Shown piece after piece: positions 1-7,884 of a DNA stretch of 64,000 nucleotides. The stretch spans positions 1 to 64,000 of the forward strand of contig CAIQPR010000017.1 in the NCBI GenBank assembly GCA_903873775.1, given 5' to 3'. The translations under genes and the position numbers were made by a program. The notes beneath the pieces are model-generated. The model saw only the letters and a list, made by a program, of their open reading frames with translations. It was not told where the DNA came from and did not search any database. Source of the stretch: an uncultured Actinomycetes bacterium. GTDB lineage: Bacteria > Actinomycetota > Acidimicrobiia > Acidimicrobiales > RAAP-2. Each line of letters starts with the position of its first letter. The stretch's first letter is position 1.

Positions 1-467
1 AGACTCGCATCTTGACCGTTGTCGCCGTCCCCATTCGCCGATGCGAGGGCCCGGGTCATGTGTGCTCGTCCCTCGGCATCTCGAAACGCGACGGTGAGAG
101 TGAGCGTGGTGACGCCGTCGCTCTCCCTGATCTCGTGTGTCTCGGTAGCCCACGCGTTCGGCCATCCTTCGAACAGCCACGTGTTCACCAGTCGAGACGG
201 CGGTGCGATCTCTACGTAGGAGCCCCGAAACGAGCATTCCTTCCCATCCGGGGTGACGAAAACGTGATGAAACGCGCCACCAGGTCGCAGATCCACCTCG
301 CAGATGGTCATCGTGTCGCCACCCGTCGCCCACCATCGACGAAGGTGCTCGGGCGTGGTGAGGGCTGCAAAGACCAGCGAAGCGGGTGCGTGAAACGATC
401 GGGTGGTCACAATCTCGAGGTCACTTGGAAACTCACGCATGGTCACGCCACGACGATGTGCGGTCAT
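1..467 (-). CDS. SRPBCC/AHSA1-domain protein (3' end outside window)
   Basis: Reverse-strand translation from ATG at 467: MTAHRRGVTMREFPSDLEIVTTRSFHAPASLVFAALTTPEHLRRWWATGGDTMTICEVDLRPGGAFHHVF..., typical AHSA1 motifs; SD-like TGAGGAG upstream; just downstream of arsR. Confidence 0.8.
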   Translation of the reverse strand, partial: MTAHRRGVTMREFPSDLEIVTTRSFHAPASLVFAALTTPEHLRRWWATGGDTMTICEVDLRPGGAFHHVFVTPDGKECSFRGSYVEIAPPSRLVNTWLFEGWPNAWATETHEIRESDGVTTLTLTVAFRDAEGRAHMTRALASANGDGDNGQDAS

Positions 468-477
468 GAGCAACTCC

Positions 478-861
478 TCATCGTTCGATGTGCAGTGGCG
501 GTCCGGAGAGCCGTGCCAGTGTCTGTTGGAGCTCGCGCCAACCCGGTTCATTGAGCCGCCACCACATCCATCGGCCACGCTTTTCGCCGACGATGAGTCC
601 CGCATCGCACAGGATGCGGGTGTGATGAGAAATTGTGGGCTGACTTCGCTCCAGAGGGGCTTCGAGGTCGCAACTGCACACTTCTCCCGCCGCGGCCAGG
701 ACCGCCAGAAGCTGTACCCGCACCGGGTCCGCCAGCGCCGCGCCCGCCGCCACGAGACGCTGCGCGTTGCTCGCCGCCAGGATGCTCGCGGCCGCCTCGG
801 TGAGGTGCGGTCGTTCGTCACGAAGTGTGGTGATGATGCGGCGCGTCACGTGAGAATCCAT
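478..861 (-). CDS. arsR: ArsR-family metalloregulator
   Basis: winged HTH with CSCDLEAPLERSQPTISHHTRILCDAGL; divergent from aquaporin/arsC. ORF opens with TTG at 867; ATG at 861 preferred. Confidence 0.85.
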   Translation of the reverse strand: MDSHVTRRIITTLRDERPHLTEAAASILAASNAQRLVAAGAALADPVRVQLLAVLAAAGEVCSCDLEAPLERSQPTISHHTRILCDAGLIVGEKRGRWMWWRLNEPGWRELQQTLARLSGPPLHIER

Positions 862-893
862 CGACAATCGTGAATGTATGTGTCAGACTTCAT

Positions 894-909
894 ATTGATG
901 AATGTCAAT
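894..909. promoter_or_regulatory. candidate ArsR operator, inverted repeat ATTGA-N6-TCAAT
   Basis: ATTGATGAATGTCAAT in the arsR/aquaporin intergenic region; arms exactly complementary. Confidence 0.5.
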
Positions 910-1698
910 GTAGTAGGAGACGGCGCAGAAGCGTTGCCACAGGCCCGAGGCGGCCAACCCGAGGTGGTCGGGTACAGCGAGCCGACCATATGGCGGCGCC
1001 TTGGCGCGGAGTGTCTTGGAAGCGCGACGCTGGCCATGGTGGTCATCGGCTCGGGCATCGCCGCGCAGCGGCTGAGTCCTCATGACGTCGGGCTCGAGCT
1101 CTTAGAGAACGCCATGGCGACCGCGGCGGGTCTCGCTGTTCTCATCGCGGTGTTCTCGAGTGTGTCGGGTGCGCATTTCAATCCGGTGGTCTCCTTCGCC
1201 GACGCCGTGTTGGGGCGAAGGAACTATCGACGGGCCGTCTACTACTTTCCGACCCAAGTGGTGGGCTGCATTCTGGGGGCGTTGACCGCCAACGCCATGT
1301 TCGGGGTGCCCACATTCGCGCTGTCAACGAAAGACCGCGCCACTCTTCCGCACTGCGTTAGCGAAGTGGTGGCGACGGCGGGGTTGGTGCTCGTCATCTT
1401 CGCGATGGCGCGCACGGGCCGAAGTCACTCCACTCCATGGGTGGTGGCTGCGTATATCGGTTCGGCGTATTTCTTTACGAGCTCAACTAGTTTCGCGAAT
1501 CCGGCGATCACGGTAGGCCGGATGTTTTCCGACACCTTTGCCGGTATTAACCCGATCTCGGTGGCACCGTTCGTCGCATCTCAACTCGTCGGCGGAACTC
1601 TCGGCGTTCTCGTCGTAGTCGCGCTCTTTCCGCAGCGCGCAAACAACGACGAGGAGGTTGATGCGCACAACTTCACGACGGAAGCAGGCCACGAATGA
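898..1698 (+). CDS. MIP-family aquaporin/glycerol facilitator, AqpS-like arsenite channel
   Basis: LGAECLGSATLAMVVIGSGIAAQRL, HFNPVVS and FANPAITVGRMFSDTFAGI (two NPx motifs); overlaps arsC by ATGA. Exact start uncertain (the longer ORF at 874 and the ATG at 898 both overlap the candidate operator). Confidence 0.8.
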   Translation: MNVNVVGDGAEALPQARGGQPEVVGYSEPTIWRRLGAECLGSATLAMVVIGSGIAAQRLSPHDVGLELLENAMATAAGLAVLIAVFSSVSGAHFNPVVSFADAVLGRRNYRRAVYYFPTQVVGCILGALTANAMFGVPTFALSTKDRATLPHCVSEVVATAGLVLVIFAMARTGRSHSTPWVVAAYIGSAYFFTSSTSFANPAITVGRMFSDTFAGINPISVAPFVASQLVGGTLGVLVVVALFPQRANNDEEVDAHNFTTEAGHE

Positions 1699-2099
1699 CA
1701 ACGAGACCGCTCATCTTGTTTCTCTGCGTCCATAATGCGGGACGTTCGCAAATGGCCGCGGCCTTCGCTCGTCGCGACGGGGTGGGGAGCGTCGACGTGT
1801 GGTCGGCGGGGTCTTCACCTTCGGATCGCCTCCATCCAGTGGTCGTCGAAGCCATGCGCGAGGTCGGTCTTGACATTTCGTCTGAGGTTCCACGCGTGTT
1901 GAGCGATGACGTCGTGCGACGCGCAAGTGTCGTGGTCACGATGGGGTGTGGTGATGCCTGTCCGTATTTCCCCGACAAGCGCTACGTCGATTGGGAACTT
2001 GATGACCCAGCGGGGAAGTGCCTGGAAGATGTTCGTTCCATTCGCGATGAGATCGAACGTCGCGTGCGTGCCCTTGTCGTCGAGCTGACCTCGCCCTGA
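1695..2099 (+). CDS. arsC: arsenate reductase, LMW-PTP-fold ArsC
   Basis: LFLCVHNAGRSQMAAAF P-loop, TMGCGDACPYFPDKRYVDWELDDPAGK. Confidence 0.88.
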   Translation: MTTRPLILFLCVHNAGRSQMAAAFARRDGVGSVDVWSAGSSPSDRLHPVVVEAMREVGLDISSEVPRVLSDDVVRRASVVVTMGCGDACPYFPDKRYVDWELDDPAGKCLEDVRSIRDEIERRVRALVVELTSP

Positions 2100-2250
2100 A
2101 CCTCGGTCTCTCGCCACACCACCGCATCGAGCGTCGCGAGTGCGGAGTGGTTGCGAAAGTCATGTCGAGTTTCAGTTCATGAATAAAAATCTTCAAGCCA
2201 AATGGCTATCCTTGTCGGAGCAACATCACTCAGCCTCCGCGTGTTTGTCA

Positions 2251-2302
2251 CGCTCGTGTAACGAGCGAAGGATCCGCGTGATCAATGTGGTGTAACGCGG
2301 AT
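2251..2302. promoter_or_regulatory. two inverted repeats upstream of tetR-family gene
   Basis: CGCTCGT-GTA-ACGAGCG (2251-2267) and ATCCGCGT-N15-ACGCGGAT (2272-2279/2295-2302); GTGTAACG also occurs as a direct repeat (2256-2263, 2290-2297). Confidence 0.5.
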
Positions 2303-2316
2303 GTGGAGTCAAGGAC

Positions 2317-2901
2317 ATGAGCAGCACGTATCTCAAGCGTGATCAGCGTATTAATACGATCATTCAAGCGGCCAGTGAACTGGTCATCGAAGGTGGGATT
2401 GATGCCGCCACCGTAACTGCCATCGCGAACCGCGCGGGAGTGTCACGTCAGTGGCTCTATGAGATTTTTCCTGATGTCGACGCCATCTTGATGGCCATGT
2501 ACGAGCAGGCTGTTCTCGAGTATTTCCCCTCAGCGGCGAATGATCAGCCGCAGCTCGACACGTTCGCCGAGTACGTCAAAGCCGGTGTCGATCCCTATCT
2601 GACGATGCCCACGGCGTTCGCCATTGTGATCTTGGCGGCCCTGCACGAAGTTGGCGACCGCGCAAGTTTGCGCGTGTTGCGCGACAAGATTCTCGCCTCC
2701 TTCGAGACCGAAGTCGTGACGCCGCTCGAAGCGGTCGGCTACGACCGCGACCGGGCCTACGCCGCGATCATCGCGGTGGCCGAAACGGCCGCGGGACTCA
2801 ACATCGCCATCGCGAACAAGAATACATCTCTCGAGGCGGCGAGGCGGACGCTCGGTTTCGTCATTGACGCCGTCACGTCCACGATGGATCTGCCGCTCTA
2901 G
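2317..2901 (+). CDS. TetR/AcrR-family transcriptional regulator
   Basis: N-terminal HTH AASELVIEGGIDAATVTAIANRAGVSRQWLYEIFPDVDAIL. Confidence 0.85.
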   Translation: MSSTYLKRDQRINTIIQAASELVIEGGIDAATVTAIANRAGVSRQWLYEIFPDVDAILMAMYEQAVLEYFPSAANDQPQLDTFAEYVKAGVDPYLTMPTAFAIVILAALHEVGDRASLRVLRDKILASFETEVVTPLEAVGYDRDRAYAAIIAVAETAAGLNIAIANKNTSLEAARRTLGFVIDAVTSTMDLPL

Positions 2902-2925
2902 CTCCCCAGCGACCTCAGTGCTGGG

Positions 2926-2931
2926 TAGCGT
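2926..2931 (+). promoter_or_regulatory. -10 element TAGCGT, 6 nt before GH13 ATG (leaderless candidate)
   Basis: TAGCGT-ggggcc-ATG. Confidence 0.5.
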
Positions 2932-2937
2932 GGGGCC

Positions 2938-4449
2938 ATGGCGTGGTGGCACGGAGCGGTTTTTTATCAGATTTATCCTCGTTCTTTTCACGACACCAAC
3001 GGTGACGGCGTAGGTGACATCAAGGGCATCATCGAGAAGCTCGACTATCTCGAATGGCTCGGGGTAGACGCTCTGTGGATCTCGCCGGTGTTTCCTTCAC
3101 CAATGGCGGACTTCGGTTACGACGTGAGTGACTACTGCGACGTCGATCCGGTCTTCGGATCGCTTGCGGATATGGATCAACTCATCTCGGATGCGCATAC
3201 TCGGGGCATGAGGGTCATCATCGACTGGGTCCCGAACCATACCTCGGAAGAACACCTGTGGTTCCAAGAGTCCCGGTCTTCTCGTGAGAACCCGCGGCGT
3301 GACTGGTATATCTGGCGCGACGCGAATCCCGACGGCTCACTTCCCAACAATTGGCTGAGTTCGTGGAATAACGAGCCGGACTGGACGCTTGATCCCACCA
3401 CCGGGCAGTACTACTTGCACTGCTTCTTGCCCCAACAACCGGATTTGAACTGGGCGAACATCAACGTGCGTCGCGCGATGGCTGACACCCTGCGCTTTTG
3501 GTTGAACCGGGGCATTGACGGTTTTCGCATGGACGTCATTCATCTCATTGGCAAGGATCCCGCGTTGCCGGATGACCCCGAAGACCTCCTCTTCGTGGGA
3601 CACGTGCCCTTGAATGATGTGCCCGAAACCCACGCGTATCTGAAAGAGATTCGAGAGGTTCTCAAGGAGTATCCGGGAGACCGGGTATCGGTGGGTGAGG
3701 TCTATTTGCTCGAGCCCGAGGCAGTGGCCACCTACTACGGCGAGCGTGACGAGCTCGATCTTTCGTTCAACTTCATGTCGCTGCTGACCCCGTGGCGCGC
3801 ACAGTCGTGGCACGAGTTGATCCATCGCACAGAAACGGCACACCTTCGTGCCGAAGCGTGGCCCACGTGGGTTCTCTCCAATCACGACAACCAGCGCGTG
3901 GCGTCTCGCTTGAATGGTGATCCCACACGCATTCGTTCCGCCGCCCTGCTGTTGTTGAGTTTGCGAGGAACGCCTTTTGTCTACCAGGGCGAAGAACTCG
4001 GGCTGTTGAACGGCGATATTCCTCCCGAGCGCGTCGTGGATCCCGGATCGCGCGACGGATGTCGCACGCCGATGCCGTGGAATGTCGCGTATCCCCACGG
4101 GTGGTCGGGGGAGCCGTGGTTGCCGTTCGCCGCGGACGCCGATCGCTTCGCGGTGGAGTTACAACACGAGGACTCGGGGTCCTACTTGAGTTTCTTTCGC
4201 CAGATGCTGCTGCTGCGTCGTTCGACTGAAGCCCTCCGGTGGGGTGGGCTGACGGCGTTGCGTGTCGACGGCGACCTTTTGTCGTACCAGCGTTTCGTGG
4301 GCGACCAGTTCGTGACGGTGTACGTCAATTTCTCTCGTGAGCCGGTGGTCCTTGACCACCACGATCGCCCCGTCTTGATGCGTTCGGGAGACGACTGGTC
4401 ATCCTCATCGCGCGAGTTGGCCCCCAGCGAGGCCATCATCTTCTGTTAA
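2938..4449 (+). CDS. GH13 alpha-glucosidase / oligo-1,6-glucosidase
   Basis: WWHGAVFYQIYPRSFHDTNGDGVGDIKGI, DGFRMDVIH, VGEVYLLEPE, LSNHDNQRVASR. Confidence 0.92.
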   Translation: MAWWHGAVFYQIYPRSFHDTNGDGVGDIKGIIEKLDYLEWLGVDALWISPVFPSPMADFGYDVSDYCDVDPVFGSLADMDQLISDAHTRGMRVIIDWVPNHTSEEHLWFQESRSSRENPRRDWYIWRDANPDGSLPNNWLSSWNNEPDWTLDPTTGQYYLHCFLPQQPDLNWANINVRRAMADTLRFWLNRGIDGFRMDVIHLIGKDPALPDDPEDLLFVGHVPLNDVPETHAYLKEIREVLKEYPGDRVSVGEVYLLEPEAVATYYGERDELDLSFNFMSLLTPWRAQSWHELIHRTETAHLRAEAWPTWVLSNHDNQRVASRLNGDPTRIRSAALLLLSLRGTPFVYQGEELGLLNGDIPPERVVDPGSRDGCRTPMPWNVAYPHGWSGEPWLPFAADADRFAVELQHEDSGSYLSFFRQMLLLRRSTEALRWGGLTALRVDGDLLSYQRFVGDQFVTVYVNFSREPVVLDHHDRPVLMRSGDDWSSSSRELAPSEAIIFC

Positions 4450-5354
4450 GCGGGACGCCTGGGTTCCCGTACGCGCGACGCGGGCTGGTACCGCTCGCCG
4501 GCGGTGACATCAACACGAGCGAGCAGGTGCACGCACGGTGGCTCGAAGGTCTCCGCGAAACGAACGGAGCGTTCGGCGCCGAGAAGTTCCCACGGCAGCG
4601 TCGTGCGGCGATCGGTCTCGTCTTCAATGCGTTGTCGCAAATTGAGGCCGCGCTCGTTCACCACGTGCTCGTGCGCGTAACCCTTCGCCTCGAGCGAGGC
4701 CCAGGCCTCGTGGATCATGGCGGGGGAGTTGCCCCGGGATTCAGACAACCAGTCGCCGTCGTAGCCGAGCCACGCGTTGTGCAAGATGGATGCTTCCGGA
4801 CCCGTCAACCCGTGAGCGGCGACGAGAGCCCAGTGCGTGTCACCGCGCCATTCCCGCAGTGCGTTCACGGCGTGCCAGCCGCGCAGGACGGGTGAGGACG
4901 ATTCCTCCACGTTGAGGTGGGAAGCAAAGAATGGTCGCCCGACAGTGGGTAGTTGACGCACGACACTCCACATCTCGTCCGCGATCTCCGCGAGCGCGCT
5001 GCGCGCGTCGGGGGCGTACTGGGCCAGACCGTCGAGCACGGCCGCATCGCGCGCCAGCCAGAACGCACGGAATGCCGCCGGGGTCTCGAGTTGGAGAAAG
5101 GTGAGCTTGATGCCGTCGGGGGAGATCGATCCGAAAGAGGCCATCACTGCGTCGTAGCCGGCGCCAGCAAACGGCGCCGCGCGCGCGGCGATATAGCCGA
5201 GTGGTCCGGGAAGTCCCAGTTGCTCGTAGCGACTCACGGCGCCGGGGTCCCAGAAGATCCATCCGACGAGCGTCTGGACACTGCGCGCATTGCGACGTGT
5301 GATGTCAAAGAAGTCCGGCGCCGACACTCCCGTAGCCGCGTCCTCTGTGCTCAT
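4446..5354 (-). CDS. SCO6745-like conserved hypothetical protein
   Basis: GWHAVNALREWRGDTHWALVAAHGLTGPEASILHNAWLG; start placed at ATG 5354 (MSTEDAATG...) because TATCGT lies 7 nt upstream; ORF can extend to GTG 5372. Confidence 0.65.
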   Translation of the reverse strand: MSTEDAATGVSAPDFFDITRRNARSVQTLVGWIFWDPGAVSRYEQLGLPGPLGYIAARAAPFAGAGYDAVMASFGSISPDGIKLTFLQLETPAAFRAFWLARDAAVLDGLAQYAPDARSALAEIADEMWSVVRQLPTVGRPFFASHLNVEESSSPVLRGWHAVNALREWRGDTHWALVAAHGLTGPEASILHNAWLGYDGDWLSESRGNSPAMIHEAWASLEAKGYAHEHVVNERGLNLRQRIEDETDRRTTLPWELLGAERSVRFAETFEPPCVHLLARVDVTAGERYQPASRVREPRRPA

Positions 5355-5361
5355 GGGGATG

Positions 5362-5367
5362 ACGATA
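5362..5367 (-). promoter_or_regulatory. -10 element TATCGT, 7 nt before ATG 5354
   Basis: forward ACGATA at 5362-5367. Confidence 0.45.
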
Positions 5368-5440
5368 GCCACTCCGCTGCGCGCGAGGAGTTCGACGCCA
5401 CGACGCTGCTGCCTACACTCGTGAGCATCAAGGAGCTTCT

Positions 5441-7324
5441 ATGAGTATGTCGGGTGCGGGGAATTTTCGGGGCATGCGCTCCGCCATGCGTAATCGCGAG
5501 GTGCTGTCGCACAAACTCAAAGAAGGAACGGTCAAGCGCGTCCTCGTTTTCGCTCGACCGTATCGACGCATTCTGACCATTTTCATCGTGGCAGTCGTCA
5601 TCGATGCTCTGGTCGCGTCAATTCCGCCGCTCCTCCTGCGCAATCTCATCGACAACGGTATTTACAAGCACAACAAGTCCGTCGTCGTCACGATGGCCCT
5701 CTTGGTCGCGTTCCTCGCACTCTTCGACGCGGGTTTTTCTATCGTGGAGCGTCGCATTTCATCGGTGATCGGCGAAGGCCTTATCTACGACCTCCGTTCG
5801 CGCGTGTTTCGCCACATCCAAGAGATGCCCATTGCGTTCTTCTCACGCACGCAAACAGGGGCCCTGATCTCGCGTTTGAACAGTGACGTCATTGGCGCGC
5901 AGCAGGCCTTCACCGACCTCTTCTCCAACGTCGTCGGCAATCTCATCACCGTGATCATCGTCCTCGCCGTCATGTTCTGGTTCTCCTGGCAAATCACGCT
6001 CGTGGCGCTGATCCTCTTGCCGGTTTTCTTGATGCCGGCACAGCGCGTGGGGCGACGCCTCGGAGGCCTCTACCACCGGAGCCTCGAACTCAATGCGGAC
6101 ATGAACATGGTCATGACCGAGCGTTTCAATGTCGCGGGCGCCATGATCGTGAAGCTTTTCGGGCGTCGCGACGATGAAGTCGCGTACTTCGAGGATCGGG
6201 CCGGCAAGGTGCGCGACATCGGTATCGAGCAGGCCCTGTACTCGCGATTCTTCTTTGTTGCCCTCTCACTCACGGCGTCGATGGCCACGGCCTTCGCCTA
6301 CGGGTTCGGCGGCGTGGCCGCCCTCGACGGTGCCATCAGTGTCGGCACGATTATTGCCTTGACGGCGTACTTAACGCGGTTGTACGGCCCGCTCACGCAG
6401 CTCAGCAATGTGAACATCGACGTCATGACAGCGCTCGTCAGTTTCGAACGACTCTTTGAGGTGTTGGATCTCGAGCCGATGATCAAAGAAGCGCCGGACG
6501 CGGTGACAATCCCCGAGGGTCCGAGCACCCTCGTGTTCGATCACGTCTCCTTTGCTTATCCCGCCGCGGCGGAGGTGTCTCTGGCGTCTCTCGAGTCGGT
6601 GGCGCGACTTGACGACACGCCGCGCACCGACGTCCTCTTCGACGTGTCCTTTCAGGTGCCGCCCGGCACGATGACGGCCCTCGTCGGACCGAGCGGCGCG
6701 GGCAAAACCACCATGTCCATGCTGGTGTCTCGTCTCTACGACGTCACCGGAGGGTCCGTCACGATCAATGGCGTCGACGTGCGACAGGCCACGCGCGAGT
6801 CTTTGACCGACACCGTGGGCGTGGTGGCCCAGGACGCGCACTTGTTCCACGACACGTTGAAGGCGAATCTGCTCTACGCCAAACCGGACGCCACCGACGA
6901 CGAGATTGCGGCGGCGCTGCGTCAAGCGCATATCGCCGATCTGGTCGCCAGTTTGCCCAAGGGGGTCGACACCGTCGTCGGCGAACGTGGCTACCGCTTG
7001 AGTGGTGGCGAGAAGCAGCGCGTGGCCCTCGCTCGGCTCTTGCTGAAGGGGCCGCGCTTGGTGGTCCTCGACGAGGCGACGGCGCACCTCGACGCCGAGA
7101 GCGAGCAGGCGGTTCAGCGGGCCCTCGACGCGACCATGTCGGACCGCACATCCGTCGTGATCGCGCACCGATTGTCGACGATTCGACACGCGGATCAGAT
7201 TCTCGTCATTGACGCCGGGCGGGTCGTTCAGCGTGGCACGCACGAGGAACTGATCGCCGCCGGAGGCCTCTACCGCGACCTCTACGACACGCAATTTGCG
7301 AATCAGGAAGTGCGCGACTCGTGA
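5441..7324 (+). CDS. ABC transporter, fused permease/ATPase (MsbA/multidrug type)
   Basis: Walker A GPSGAGKTT, signature LSGGEKQR, Walker B RLVVLDEAT; N-terminal TM domain. Confidence 0.93.
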   Translation: MSMSGAGNFRGMRSAMRNREVLSHKLKEGTVKRVLVFARPYRRILTIFIVAVVIDALVASIPPLLLRNLIDNGIYKHNKSVVVTMALLVAFLALFDAGFSIVERRISSVIGEGLIYDLRSRVFRHIQEMPIAFFSRTQTGALISRLNSDVIGAQQAFTDLFSNVVGNLITVIIVLAVMFWFSWQITLVALILLPVFLMPAQRVGRRLGGLYHRSLELNADMNMVMTERFNVAGAMIVKLFGRRDDEVAYFEDRAGKVRDIGIEQALYSRFFFVALSLTASMATAFAYGFGGVAALDGAISVGTIIALTAYLTRLYGPLTQLSNVNIDVMTALVSFERLFEVLDLEPMIKEAPDAVTIPEGPSTLVFDHVSFAYPAAAEVSLASLESVARLDDTPRTDVLFDVSFQVPPGTMTALVGPSGAGKTTMSMLVSRLYDVTGGSVTINGVDVRQATRESLTDTVGVVAQDAHLFHDTLKANLLYAKPDATDDEIAAALRQAHIADLVASLPKGVDTVVGERGYRLSGGEKQRVALARLLLKGPRLVVLDEATAHLDAESEQAVQRALDATMSDRTSVVIAHRLSTIRHADQILVIDAGRVVQRGTHEELIAAGGLYRDLYDTQFANQEVRDS

Positions 7325-7884
7325 TACGCGTCGTCATGGTGTGTTTCGCCAACACCTGTCGCAGCCCGGTGGCGGAGTCACTGCTCGCCGCGACAACGTC
7401 GTCCACGGGTGATGTCGACGTCACGTCACGGGGAACCGAAGGTGGTCCGGGAATCGTGCCCGTTCCGATGGGCGAGGCGTTGGTGGAAGCGGGCGTCGAC
7501 GTTGTCGGGCCACTGGGACGCGTCCTTGATCGTGACACGGCGAGGGGCGCCGACCTGCTGCTGTTTATGGAACGCGCACTCCTTCGGGAGGCGGTCGTCA
7601 GGGACACGAGCGTGTGGCCAAAGTCATTCACGTTGCGAGAATTCGCCCGTCGCGCCATGATCGATCCGCCTGATCCACAATCAGAGTCCTTTGAGCAGTG
7701 GCTCGCTCTCCTTCACGCCAAGCGATCACGCACCGACCTTCTCGGCGCGGACACCACGGACGATGTGCCGGATCCTGGATTATCGGGCTCGCTGGACGAC
7801 TATCGCGAGATGATCGCGGATCTCCGTCGCGACGTGGGGCGCATTGCCCCGATGCTCACTGGCTGGACGTCCACGTCAGAGTGA
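7321..7884 (+). CDS. low-molecular-weight protein phosphatase
   Basis: VCFANTCRSPVAESLL P-loop (CX5R), VPDPGLSG DPxP loop; 4-nt overlap with ABC gene. Confidence 0.8.
   Translation: MIRVVMVCFANTCRSPVAESLLAATTSSTGDVDVTSRGTEGGPGIVPVPMGEALVEAGVDVVGPLGRVLDRDTARGADLLLFMERALLREAVVRDTSVWPKSFTLREFARRAMIDPPDPQSESFEQWLALLHAKRSRTDLLGADTTDDVPDPGLSGSLDDYREMIADLRRDVGRIAPMLTGWTSTSE

Noticed and set aside
12-554. Plus-strand ORFs at the left edge
   Set aside because: Minus-strand SRPBCC and ArsR genes explain the region better.
2196-2207. AGCCA-AA-TGGCT hairpin after arsC as a terminator
   Set aside because: Short stem and no following T-run.
6371-7294. 307-aa minus-strand ORF antisense to the ABC transporter ATPase
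   Set aside because: Same third-position GC artefact; no recognisable domain.
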